This document shows, piece by piece, positions 52,853 through 61,138 of a DNA stretch of 64,000 nucleotides (position 1 is the first letter of the stretch; every line of letters starts with the position of its first letter). The notes beneath the pieces were generated by a model. It was not told where the DNA came from. It ran no database searches and worked only from the letters and a program-made list of their open reading frames with translations. Position numbers and translations under genes: made by a program. Origin of the DNA: an uncultured Marivita sp. (GTDB lineage: Bacteria > Pseudomonadota > Alphaproteobacteria > Rhodobacterales > Rhodobacteraceae); contig NZ_CANKYW010000001.1 of assembly GCF_947488135.1 (NCBI RefSeq), positions 248,001 through 312,000 of the forward strand, given 5' to 3'.

Positions 52853-53796
52853 TGTCGGATTTCCCAATTCCCTCAGCGCCCAAGTCCCGTTACCGGCGGG
52901 CGGTGGAGAGCGACCTGTTCTACACGTTCAAGCGGTCGCCCGTGGCAATGGTCTCGGCGGCAGTGGTCCTCATCCTCGTGCTGGCGGCCGTGTTCGCGCC
53001 GCTGATCGCGCCGACCAATCCGTTCGATCCGTCGTCGCTCAACCTGATGAACGGGTTTACGCCGCCGATGGCCCCGAACGCGTTTACCGGCGACACGTTC
53101 CTTCTGGGCACCGACGACCAGGGACGCGACGTGTTTTCCACCATCCTTTACGGCATGCGCATCTCGCTTTTCGTCGGCGTCGCGGCGGTGTTTCTGGCGA
53201 TGGTTCTGGGCATCACGCTTGGACTGATTTCCGGCTATGTCGGCGGCTGGACCGAGACGATCATCATGCGCACAGCCGACGTTCAACTGACCTTCCCGTC
53301 CATCCTTGTCGCCATGCTGATCTTCGGCATCGCCAAGGGCGTGACGCCGGTGGAGTATCGCGACCAGATGGCGATCTGGGTGCTGATCCTCGCCATTGGC
53401 CTGTCCGACTGGGTGCAATTCGCGCGTGTGGTGCGGGGCGCAACGCTTGTCGAGAAGAACAAGGAATACGTCCAGGCCGCGCGGCTGATCGGACGCACGC
53501 CGGGGGCAATCATGCTGCGGCACATCCTGCCCAACGTCCTGTCACCGGTCCTGGTGATCGCGACGATCTCGCTCGCACTGGCGATCATTGCCGAAGCGAC
53601 CTTGAGTTTCCTTGGCGTGGGGGCACCGCCGACGCAGCCTTCGCTCGGAACGCTCATTCGGATCGGGCAGGGGTTCCTGTTCTCGGGCGAGTGGTGGATC
53701 CTGCTCTTCCCTGCGGTGACGCTGCTGGCGCTGGCGCTGAGTGTGAACCTGCTGGGCGACTGGCTGCGCGATGCATTGAACCCAAGGCTGCGCTGA
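52852..53796 (+). CDS. Peptide-type ABC transporter permease (DppC type)
   Basis: 314-residue second permease. N-terminal cytoplasmic stretch, OppC_N helix (about 35-58), the periplasmic part with FLLGTDDQGRDVFSTILYGMR typical of DppC, then BPD_transp_1 helices with the EAA loop NKEYVQAARLIGRTPGAIMLRHILPN. It ends GDWLRDALNPRLR. Its stop overlaps the first ATPase start. Confidence 0.94.
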   Translation: MSDFPIPSAPKSRYRRAVESDLFYTFKRSPVAMVSAAVVLILVLAAVFAPLIAPTNPFDPSSLNLMNGFTPPMAPNAFTGDTFLLGTDDQGRDVFSTILYGMRISLFVGVAAVFLAMVLGITLGLISGYVGGWTETIIMRTADVQLTFPSILVAMLIFGIAKGVTPVEYRDQMAIWVLILAIGLSDWVQFARVVRGATLVEKNKEYVQAARLIGRTPGAIMLRHILPNVLSPVLVIATISLALAIIAEATLSFLGVGAPPTQPSLGTLIRIGQGFLFSGEWWILLFPAVTLLALALSVNLLGDWLRDALNPRLR

Positions 53797-54770
53797 TGAC
53801 ACATCCAGTTCTATCGATCCGCGACCTGTCGGTCGAAATACCCACGCGCCACGGCGTCGTGCGCCCGGTGGACGGTGTCAGCTATGACATCGCGGCGGGA
53901 GAAATCCTCGGCGTGGTCGGGGAAAGCGGTGCAGGCAAGTCGATGGCCGGGAATGCGGTCATCGGGTTGCTGACGCCCCCGGCTCATATCTCGACGGGTG
54001 AAATCTGGCTGAACGGTCAGCGTATCGACCAGTTGACCGGCGACGCGATGCGTCGGTTGCGGGGCAAGGAGATCGGGATGGTGTTCCAAGATCCGCTGAC
54101 CTCGCTCAATCCGCTGCTGCGGATTGGTGACCAGTTGACCGAAACCATGCTGACCCACCTGCCGATCAGCCGCTCGGAGGCCGAGAAACGCGCGGTTGCC
54201 GCCTTGGATGAGGTGGGCATTCCCGGCGCCGCGGAGCGGGTGAACAGCTACCCGCACGAATTCAGCGGCGGGATGCGGCAACGCGTGGTGATTGCACTGG
54301 CGCTCTGTGCGGAGCCGTCACTGATCATCGCGGATGAACCGACGACGGCGCTCGACGTGTCGGTGCAGGCGCAGATCATCGCGCTTTTGCGCAGGCTGTG
54401 CCGCGATCGGGGGACGGCTGTCATGCTCATCACCCATGACATGGGGGTGATCGCAGAGGCCACGGATCGCGTGGCGGTGATGTATGCAGGACGTCTGGCC
54501 GAGCTTGGTCCGGTGCGGGACGTGCTGACTCATCCGCAGCATCCCTATACGCACGGGCTGATGGCCTCCACACCACTGGCATCACAGGGAAAGAGCCGCC
54601 TGCATCAGATCCCCGGCGCGATGCCGCGTCTGGATGCGGTGCCCGAGGGCTGCGCCTTCCATCCGCGCTGCCCCTATGCGACCGACAAATGCCGCCAGCC
54701 TCCGGTGCCGCGTGTGACCGATGGTCAGGCCGCCTGTTGGTATCCTCTAGTCGATGAGAAGGTCATCTGA
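53796..54770 (+). CDS. Peptide-type ABC transporter ATPase (DppD type)
   Basis: 324-residue ATPase: Walker A GESGAGKS, Q-loop FQDPLTSLNP, signature FSGGMRQRVVIALAL, Walker B LIIADEPTTALDV and H-loop ITHD. The C-terminal oligopeptide domain has GCAFHPRCPYATDKC, which in some relatives holds an Fe-S cluster. The start is the ATG at 53796 overlapping the permease stop; longer frames upstream are permease sequence in another frame. One base is shared with the next gene. Confidence 0.95.
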   Translation: MTHPVLSIRDLSVEIPTRHGVVRPVDGVSYDIAAGEILGVVGESGAGKSMAGNAVIGLLTPPAHISTGEIWLNGQRIDQLTGDAMRRLRGKEIGMVFQDPLTSLNPLLRIGDQLTETMLTHLPISRSEAEKRAVAALDEVGIPGAAERVNSYPHEFSGGMRQRVVIALALCAEPSLIIADEPTTALDVSVQAQIIALLRRLCRDRGTAVMLITHDMGVIAEATDRVAVMYAGRLAELGPVRDVLTHPQHPYTHGLMASTPLASQGKSRLHQIPGAMPRLDAVPEGCAFHPRCPYATDKCRQPPVPRVTDGQAACWYPLVDEKVI

Positions 54771-55732
54771 TGGCGCTTGTACGGGTCCGAAAGCTCAGCC
54801 GATTGTTCGATGTGTCGAAGCCCTGGTTGAACCGTGTGATCGAACGCCGGTCCAAGGCGTTTCTGACGGCCGTGTCAGAGGTGGATTTCGATGTCGAAGC
54901 CCGCAGCACCTACGCGCTGGTCGGCGAAAGCGGGTCGGGCAAATCGACGATCGGCAAGATGCTGGTCGGGCTTCTCAAGCCGACCTCGGGTGTGGTCGAG
55001 ATCGAAGGCGTCGATCTGGCAAGCGAAACCGATGCCGCCAAGATCGATGCGATCCGCTCTGACATCCAGATGATCTTTCAGGACCCCTATGCCTCGCTCA
55101 ATCCGCGTTGGCGGGTGCGTGATATCATTGTTGAACCGGTTGCGTCACGCGGCGGGAATACGGATGGTCTGGCCGAAAAGCTGCTCGAACAGGTGGGATT
55201 GTCGAAGCAGGACGCCGGAAAGTTTCCGCACGAGTTCTCCGGTGGCCAGAGGCAGCGGATCTGTATCGCGCGGGCGTTGGCTTCCGAGCCGAACCTGATC
55301 GTCTGCGATGAACCCACATCCGCGCTCGACGTGTCGGTGCAGGCGCAGGTTCTGAACCTGATGAGCGACCTCAAGGACGATTTCGGTCTGACCTATGTCC
55401 TGATCAGCCATGATCTGACCGTGGTACGCCACATGGCCGACAAGATCGGTGTCTTGTATCTGGGTCGGCTCGTCGAGGAAGCCGCGCCGGATGCGCTGTT
55501 CGACACGCCCAAGCATCCCTACACCCAGATGCTGCTCGAGGCGGCGCCGCAAATGGACGGGTTCGGACGCGAAGTTCAGCCGCCCGAGGGCGAGATCCCC
55601 GACCCGATCAATCCACCGCCCGGCTGCGCCTTCCACCCGCGCTGCCCCATCGCGCAAGACATCTGCCGCAAGGAACGCCCCGAAATGCGCAAGCTCGGAG
55701 AGACGCGGGTGGCGTGCCACATGGCCGAGTAG
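54770..55732 (+). CDS. Peptide-type ABC transporter ATPase (DppF type)
   Basis: 320-residue partner ATPase with Walker A GESGSGKS, Q-loop FQDPYASLNPRW, signature FSGGQRQRICIARAL, Walker B IVCDEPTSALDV and ISHDLTVVRHMAD. The C-terminus again has a Cys-containing oligopeptide domain (GCAFHPRCPIAQDIC). With the previous four genes it completes a two-receptor ABC importer. The next gene follows after 260 bases. Confidence 0.95.
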   Translation: MALVRVRKLSRLFDVSKPWLNRVIERRSKAFLTAVSEVDFDVEARSTYALVGESGSGKSTIGKMLVGLLKPTSGVVEIEGVDLASETDAAKIDAIRSDIQMIFQDPYASLNPRWRVRDIIVEPVASRGGNTDGLAEKLLEQVGLSKQDAGKFPHEFSGGQRQRICIARALASEPNLIVCDEPTSALDVSVQAQVLNLMSDLKDDFGLTYVLISHDLTVVRHMADKIGVLYLGRLVEEAAPDALFDTPKHPYTQMLLEAAPQMDGFGREVQPPEGEIPDPINPPPGCAFHPRCPIAQDICRKERPEMRKLGETRVACHMAE

Positions 55733-55992
55733 GGCCGCGCAGGTCGAGGCGTTACCGCACATGCCGATGTCGTCCATCGAACAGGTCTTGCCTTGTCCTT
55801 GGGCATACCTGCCGGGTTTTCCGGTCATTTCGGGAAAGTGGGGAAGCTATTTGCCAGTCTTACTCGAAAACGACTGGCACATTCTTCCGAAAACGCAAAG
55901 GATGTGCTTCGATCCATTCCGAATGACGAACAATCGGATGTGATCAGGCGATCCTGCGCCCGGTTGCAGGCGAGCATCGGCGGAGAGAGATC

Positions 55993-58428
55993 ATGAAATC
56001 ACGCACCAAGGTCGTTGTCATTGGCGGTGGTATCGCCGGGTGCTCGACGCTTTATCATTTGACGCAGGAGGGGTGGAGCGATGTGGTTCTGATCGAACGT
56101 GATGAGCTGACATCGGGCACCACCTGGCATTCGGCGGCGCAGGTGACGAATTTCGGGATGAACCAGACGATGGTCGGCCTGAAGTCCCATTCGATCCAGC
56201 TCTACAAAAAGCTGCGCGACGATCCGGATTATCCTGTCGGCTATCATCACGGGGATGGGGGCATTCGTCTGGCCAATACCGAGGCGCAGATGCAGGGCTA
56301 TCGGCATTTCGCCTCGATGGCGCGGGGGATGGGCGTCGAATTCGAAGTGATTGACGCAGAAGAATGCGCCCGTCGCCACCCGCTCATCTCGACGGAGAAC
56401 CTTCTCGGCGGGCTTTGGGACGGCGAGGATGGCGATATTGATCCCGCGCAACTGTGTCAGGCGCTGGCCTTTCATGCACGCAAAGCCGGGGCCGAAATCT
56501 ACCGCCACACGCCGGTGACGGGGCTGACGCAGCACAGCGACGACACCTGGACTGTCGAAACGGAGAAGGGCAATATCGACGCCGATATCGTCGTCAACGC
56601 CTGCGGCTACCGCGTCAACGAAGTGGGTGCGATGATGGGCGTGCATCACCCCGTCGCGTCGATGGAGCACCAGTATTTCGTCACCGAGGATATCCCCGCC
56701 ATCGTCGAGGCCGGTCATCGCATGCCGCTTCTGCGCTGTCCGATCAGTGATTATTACTCACGCCAGGAAAAGAACGGGCTGCTGGTCGGGTTCTACGAAC
56801 AGGACTGCAAGACGTGGGGCATGGACGGGATCAGCCCGGACTTTTCCAACGATCTTTGCCCCGATGACCTTGAACGCGTCATGGACGTGCTCGAAGGCGC
56901 GTTCGAGCGGATGCCGGTGCTGATGGAGGCAGGGATCAAGCGCGTGGTCAATGGCCCCATCACCTACACGATAGACGGCGCCCCTTTGGTCGGCCCTATC
57001 CCGGGCAAGCGCAATGCGTTCTGCATCATCGGCCTGCGCGCCGGTATCGGCGAAGGGGGCGGGCATGGCTGGCTTTTGGCGCAGCAGATCATTCACGGGG
57101 AGGCGTGCTATGACACGTGGTGCCTCGACCCGCGGCGCTTTGCCGGGCATGCGAATGTCGAACTGACGGCGCTGAAGGCCATCGAGGATTACCAGAACGA
57201 ATTTCGCTTCCACTTCCCGCACGAACATCGACCGGCAGGTCGTCCCGCCAAGACAACTCCATTGACCCCGATCCTAGCTGCCGAGGGTGCCGAGTTCACG
57301 GTCGTGAATGGCTGGGAGCGGGTGGATTACATCAAGCCGACCCGCGATTTTCACCCCACGCCAAGCTTTCATTTCGACGGAACCTTCGATGTGATCGCAG
57401 CCGACGTGAAAAACGTGCAGGACAATGTGGGCCTGGCCGAGGTCAACGGGTTTAACCGGATCGAGATCACCGGGACAGACCGCCACGCGCTCCTTGAACG
57501 GATGATCTGCGGAACCGTCCGCAGACGCGACGGGCGCGTCGGGCTGGGCTATCTGCTGAACCATCACGGCATGATCAAAGGCGAGGCGACCATCGCCAAT
57601 CTGCCCCCGTCGGATCGTGGCCCGGCGCGCGTCTGGTACGGGTCCGCCGCCGCGTCAGAGGTGCACGACATGGATTGGCTCAAGGCGCATATCGGCAAGG
57701 ATGAGGATGTCCACCTGAGATCATTGACCAACGATCAGACGATCCTTGTTCTGGCTGGGCCAAAGGCGCGTCAGGTGATGCAGGCGGTCAGCCGGGACGA
57801 TTGGTCGAAAGACGGTTTCCCGTGGTTGTCGGTGCGCGACTGCTTCATCGGCATTGCGCCTACAACGGTGATGGGCGTCAGCTTTTCCGGCGAGTTGGCC
57901 TACGAAATTCACGTCCCCAACGCATCACTCTACGCGGCCTATCTCGCCCTGCGCGAAGCGGGTGAAGCACATGGCCTCAGGATTTTCGGCGCGCGGGCGG
58001 TCGAGTCGATGCGCATGGAGAAAGGCTATTTGCACTGGAAGGCCGATCTGATCACCGAGTTCACACCGTTCGAGACATCGCTCGACCGTTTCGTCAAACT
58101 CGACAAGGGCGATTTCATCGGTAGGGACGCGCTGCTTCGTCGACACGAGGCCGGTCTGCGCAAGAAGCTGGTGACTCTCCGCGTCGACGCCACTCATGCC
58201 CCGGCCCATGGCGGCGCGTCGGTGATGAAGGACGGGAAGGTCGTTGGAACGGTCACGTCGGGGGATTGGGGACACCGCGTCGGGCTGAATCTGGCATACG
58301 CGTTTGTGGATACCGCTGTAATGGAGGTCGGGAGTGAGATGGAGCTCGACCTTTGCGGCGACATCGTGCCCGTGCAGGTGATCGAGCCCTCGCCATACGA
58401 TCCGGGCAACACACGGATGCGCGCGTAA
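55993..58428 (+). CDS. FAD oxidase/aminomethyltransferase fusion, dimethylglycine dehydrogenase-like
   Basis: 811-residue fusion protein. Residues 1-400 form a DAO-type FAD domain with VVVIGGGIAGCSTLYHL and the TTWHSAA motif, where His46 sits where dimethylglycine dehydrogenase binds FAD covalently. After a short linker domain, residues about 430-805 form a GcvT domain pair that in relatives passes a one-carbon unit to tetrahydrofolate. Substrates of this family are N-methylated amino acids (dimethylglycine, sarcosine). It is not DmdA, which lacks the FAD part. Being next to the ABC importer, it suggests that an N-methyl compound is imported and demethylated here; this is inference. Confidence 0.85.
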   Translation: MKSRTKVVVIGGGIAGCSTLYHLTQEGWSDVVLIERDELTSGTTWHSAAQVTNFGMNQTMVGLKSHSIQLYKKLRDDPDYPVGYHHGDGGIRLANTEAQMQGYRHFASMARGMGVEFEVIDAEECARRHPLISTENLLGGLWDGEDGDIDPAQLCQALAFHARKAGAEIYRHTPVTGLTQHSDDTWTVETEKGNIDADIVVNACGYRVNEVGAMMGVHHPVASMEHQYFVTEDIPAIVEAGHRMPLLRCPISDYYSRQEKNGLLVGFYEQDCKTWGMDGISPDFSNDLCPDDLERVMDVLEGAFERMPVLMEAGIKRVVNGPITYTIDGAPLVGPIPGKRNAFCIIGLRAGIGEGGGHGWLLAQQIIHGEACYDTWCLDPRRFAGHANVELTALKAIEDYQNEFRFHFPHEHRPAGRPAKTTPLTPILAAEGAEFTVVNGWERVDYIKPTRDFHPTPSFHFDGTFDVIAADVKNVQDNVGLAEVNGFNRIEITGTDRHALLERMICGTVRRRDGRVGLGYLLNHHGMIKGEATIANLPPSDRGPARVWYGSAAASEVHDMDWLKAHIGKDEDVHLRSLTNDQTILVLAGPKARQVMQAVSRDDWSKDGFPWLSVRDCFIGIAPTTVMGVSFSGELAYEIHVPNASLYAAYLALREAGEAHGLRIFGARAVESMRMEKGYLHWKADLITEFTPFETSLDRFVKLDKGDFIGRDALLRRHEAGLRKKLVTLRVDATHAPAHGGASVMKDGKVVGTVTSGDWGHRVGLNLAYAFVDTAVMEVGSEMELDLCGDIVPVQVIEPSPYDPGNTRMRA

Positions 58429-58525
58429 AACGTCTTTAGTTGGTCTGCCTTTATTTCTACTGGCTTGAGCACCGCCGCTTGTGCAAGGTTTGCCAATATC
58501 GGGGCTTTGGGTCACTTTACTTCTC

Positions 58526-59665
58526 ATGGACATTCTTCAAGCAGATCATGATGCGCTTCTTGTCATCATGTCAGGGGTGGTCGCGCTGGTTGCGGGCTTT
58601 ACCGGGCTGTCTTTGACACGGGACCTGTCACGCAAGCCGGTTCTCCAAAGGCAGATCTCCATCGCGCTGGCGTCGATCGCGTTGGGCGGTGGCATCTGGT
58701 CGATGCATTTCGTGGCGATGTTGGGTTTGGAACTGCCTGTCCTCTTTTATTACGATGCGGCAATCACCTTGGTGTCTGCGCTGACTGCGATCCTGATCGT
58801 GGGGGCCGCGCTGCTTTTGCTGCATTTCGTGAAGCGTACGGCGCTTGTCATCACCGCAGCCGGAGGGCTTGTCGGTGTCGGTATCCTTGGGATGCACTAC
58901 ATCGGCATGGCCGGCTTGCAGCTTTGTCGCCCGATCTACACGCCGTTTGGGATCATCTTCTCGTCCGTGGTTGCGATTTGCCTTTGCATCGCGGCGTTCT
59001 GGATTGCTTACGGACGACGGCAGAATCGCAACATCGTTCTGGGAACGATCTGTTTCGCCGTCGCGGTCGTGTCGGTCCATTTCCTTGCGATGGCGGGGAC
59101 GAGTTTCGTCGCGGTGCCAAGCCGGAACGAATTTGGGCCGACGATGAGCAACGAGGTCCTCGCCCTTGGGGTGATCCTGTCCAGCTTTGTCCTTTTCGGC
59201 ACCTTCCTCTGGGTCAGCGTGACTTACCTTGTCGGAGATCAGGGAGACGCCGAGCCGATTGCGCAAACCGAGCCTGCGCCCGCGCCGGATACGCCTGAGC
59301 GTGCGCCTCGGGGTCTTCAGGTCCCCTGCGAACGCGATGGCACGCGGGTCTTCATTTCGCCTGCCGACGTCGCTTTGGTGCGGGCCGATGGGCATTACAC
59401 TCAAATCTATACCGAGCAGGACCGCCTGTTCTGCGTCTGGCCGATCACCGAGGCAGCCAAGCGGCTTGTCCCGGCCGGATTTCTTCAGACTCACCGCAGT
59501 TATCTGGTCAATCCTGGCAAGGTCTCGCGCTTCGAACGGGAGAAGGACAAGGGGCGTTGCATCTTCGCGGCCTATGAATTGCCGCCCGCGCCGGTGAGCC
59601 GTTCGAAGCTGAAGATCATTCAGGACGCGCTGAGCGCGCAGCCCGGCGCAGTTCATGCAGGCTAA
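58526..59665 (+). CDS. MHYT-LytTR membrane sensor and transcription regulator (CoxC/CoxH-like)
   Basis: 379-residue protein that joins a seven-helix MHYT sensor domain (about residues 5-225) to a C-terminal LytTR DNA-binding domain (about 270-370, VALVRADGHYTQIYTE ... LQTHRSYLVNPGKV). Three MHYT-type motifs are present: SMHFVAM, GMHYIGM and SVHFLAM; they are proposed to bind copper and sense CO, O2 or NO. In Oligotropha carboxidovorans coxC and coxH have this architecture and flank the CODH genes, so this is probably the CO-responsive regulator of the genes just downstream. The ATG at 58526 is preferred over a GTG at 58481. Confidence 0.9.
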   Translation: MDILQADHDALLVIMSGVVALVAGFTGLSLTRDLSRKPVLQRQISIALASIALGGGIWSMHFVAMLGLELPVLFYYDAAITLVSALTAILIVGAALLLLHFVKRTALVITAAGGLVGVGILGMHYIGMAGLQLCRPIYTPFGIIFSSVVAICLCIAAFWIAYGRRQNRNIVLGTICFAVAVVSVHFLAMAGTSFVAVPSRNEFGPTMSNEVLALGVILSSFVLFGTFLWVSVTYLVGDQGDAEPIAQTEPAPAPDTPERAPRGLQVPCERDGTRVFISPADVALVRADGHYTQIYTEQDRLFCVWPITEAAKRLVPAGFLQTHRSYLVNPGKVSRFEREKDKGRCIFAAYELPPAPVSRSKLKIIQDALSAQPGAVHAG

Positions 59666-59670
59666 GGCGC

Positions 59671-59758
59671 ATTTCGTGCAAAACGCCTACTATTGATGAG
59701 ATTTCGCAAGCGGTGGCGTTCCGTCGCATGCATGTTCCCTCCCAGTCAGAACATTCGC
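59671..59758 (+). promoter_or_regulatory. Upstream region of coxM with repeated ATTTCG-like elements
   Basis: ATTTCGTGCA (59671) and ATTTCGCAAG (59701) are spaced exactly 30 bases, about three helical turns, and a third ATTCGC occurs at 59753. LytTR proteins bind short direct repeats, so these are candidate sites for the MHYT-LytTR product. No clear -35/-10 was fixed. Confidence 0.3.
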
Positions 59759-59776
59759 TTTTTGGGAGGAGAGCCG

Positions 59777-60631
59777 ATGATTCCAGCGGCATTCGAATAT
59801 CACCGTCCTCAGGACATGGCCGGGGTCTTGGCCGTGCTCGAGGAGCACGGTGATGACGCGCGTGTCATGGCGGGGGGGCACAGCCTGATCCCCATGATGA
59901 AACTGCGCATGGCCGACGTGCCTCACTTGATCGATCTTCAGGATGTCGGCGGTCTGTCCGATATCGAGATCGGCGATGACAGCATCCGTATCGGCGCGAT
60001 GGTGACCCAAGCGGCCATCATCGACCATGACGGACTCGCTTCGGCGGCACCGATCCTGCGCGAGGCGGCGCTGCAAATCGCCGATCCGCAGGTGCGCTAC
60101 ATGGGCACTGTCGGCGGCAATGTCGCCAACGGCGATCCCGGCAACGATATGCCCGGTCTGATGCAGTGTCTTGACGCGGTGTTCACTGTCGTTGGCCCGG
60201 ATGGGGAACGCGACATCCCGGCGCGCGACTTCTACGAGGCGGCGTACATGACCGCGCGGGAAGATGACGAGGTTCTGACGCGCGTTACCATCCCACTTCC
60301 GAAGGGCGGTTACGCTTACGAAAAGCAGAAACGCAAGATCGGGGACTACGCCACCGCTGCCGCTGCCGTTCAGATCGTGAAGGAGGGGGGCACCTGTGCC
60401 TCTGCCGCCATTGCGATGACGAACCTGAGCGACACGCCGGTCTTCTCCGAGACGGCCGGTGCCGCTCTGGTCGGAACATCGGTGGACGATGCCGCGCTAA
60501 AGGCCGCCGTCGCGGCGATGTTGGACGATATCGACCCGACCGAGGACAACCGTGGACCGATTGCGTTCAAGAAACACGTGGCTGGCGTGATCCTGCGCCG
60601 CGCCATCGAGCGCGCCTGGTCGCGCGCGTAA
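59777..60631 (+). CDS. coxM: Aerobic CO dehydrogenase medium (FAD) subunit
   Basis: 284-residue flavoprotein of the molybdenum hydroxylase group. It begins MIPAAFEYHRPQ, has the FAD motifs MAGGHSLIPMMKLRM and TVGGNVANGDPGND, and the C-terminal CO-dehydrogenase flavoprotein domain. It takes electrons from the CoxS iron-sulfur centres to the quinone pool. The ATG at 59777 follows a strong GGGAGGAGAG ribosome site; a longer open frame upstream is rejected. It lies 12 bases before coxS. Confidence 0.95.
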   Translation: MIPAAFEYHRPQDMAGVLAVLEEHGDDARVMAGGHSLIPMMKLRMADVPHLIDLQDVGGLSDIEIGDDSIRIGAMVTQAAIIDHDGLASAAPILREAALQIADPQVRYMGTVGGNVANGDPGNDMPGLMQCLDAVFTVVGPDGERDIPARDFYEAAYMTAREDDEVLTRVTIPLPKGGYAYEKQKRKIGDYATAAAAVQIVKEGGTCASAAIAMTNLSDTPVFSETAGAALVGTSVDDAALKAAVAAMLDDIDPTEDNRGPIAFKKHVAGVILRRAIERAWSRA

Positions 60632-60643
60632 GGGAGGGATCAC

Positions 60644-61138
60644 ATGTCAAACAAGATGCACATCAAGCTCAAGGTGAATGGCAAGGACGAGGAATTCCTC
60701 GCCGAACCGCGTGAGTTGCTGATCTACACGCTGCGCGAGCGGCTCAACATCACCGGGCCGCATATCGGGTGCGAGACCTCGCATTGCGGCGCCTGCACCG
60801 TGACCATCGACGGCAAGTCGGTCAAAGCCTGCACGATGTTCGTAGCCCAGGCCAGCGGCAAGGACATCACGACCATCGAAGGTCTCGGTGGGCCGGACGA
60901 CCTGCACCCGCTGCAAACGGCGTTCAAGGAACACCACGGGCTGCAATGCGGCTACTGCACGCCGGGCATGATCACCCGTGCGGCCAAGCTGCTGGAAGAG
61001 AACCCGAACCCGACCGAAGACGAAATCCGTTTCGGCATGGCCGGCAACATCTGCCGCTGCACCGGGTATCAGAACATCATCAAATCGATCCAGGCCGCTG
61101 CGGCCGAGATGAATGCATCCAAGGAGGCCGCGGAATGA
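60644..61138 (+). CDS. coxS: Aerobic CO dehydrogenase small (2Fe-2S) subunit
   Basis: 164-residue iron-sulfur subunit with two [2Fe-2S] centres: the plant-ferredoxin-type cysteines in [12 protein letters not shown] and ACTMF, and the helical-domain cysteines in CGYCTPGM and CRCTGYQNI. It links the molybdenum subunit to the flavin subunit. Length and all eight Cys are standard. Its stop overlaps the coxL start (ATGA). Confidence 0.97.
   Translation: MSNKMHIKLKVNGKDEEFLAEPRELLIYTLRERLNITGPHIGCETSHCGACTVTIDGKSVKACTMFVAQASGKDITTIEGLGGPDDLHPLQTAFKEHHGLQCGYCTPGMITRAAKLLEENPNPTEDEIRFGMAGNICRCTGYQNIIKSIQAAAAEMNASKEAAE

Noticed and set aside
55993-58428. DMSP demethylase DmdA
   Set aside because: DmdA is a GcvT-only protein of about 365 residues; this one has a full FAD oxidase domain in front.
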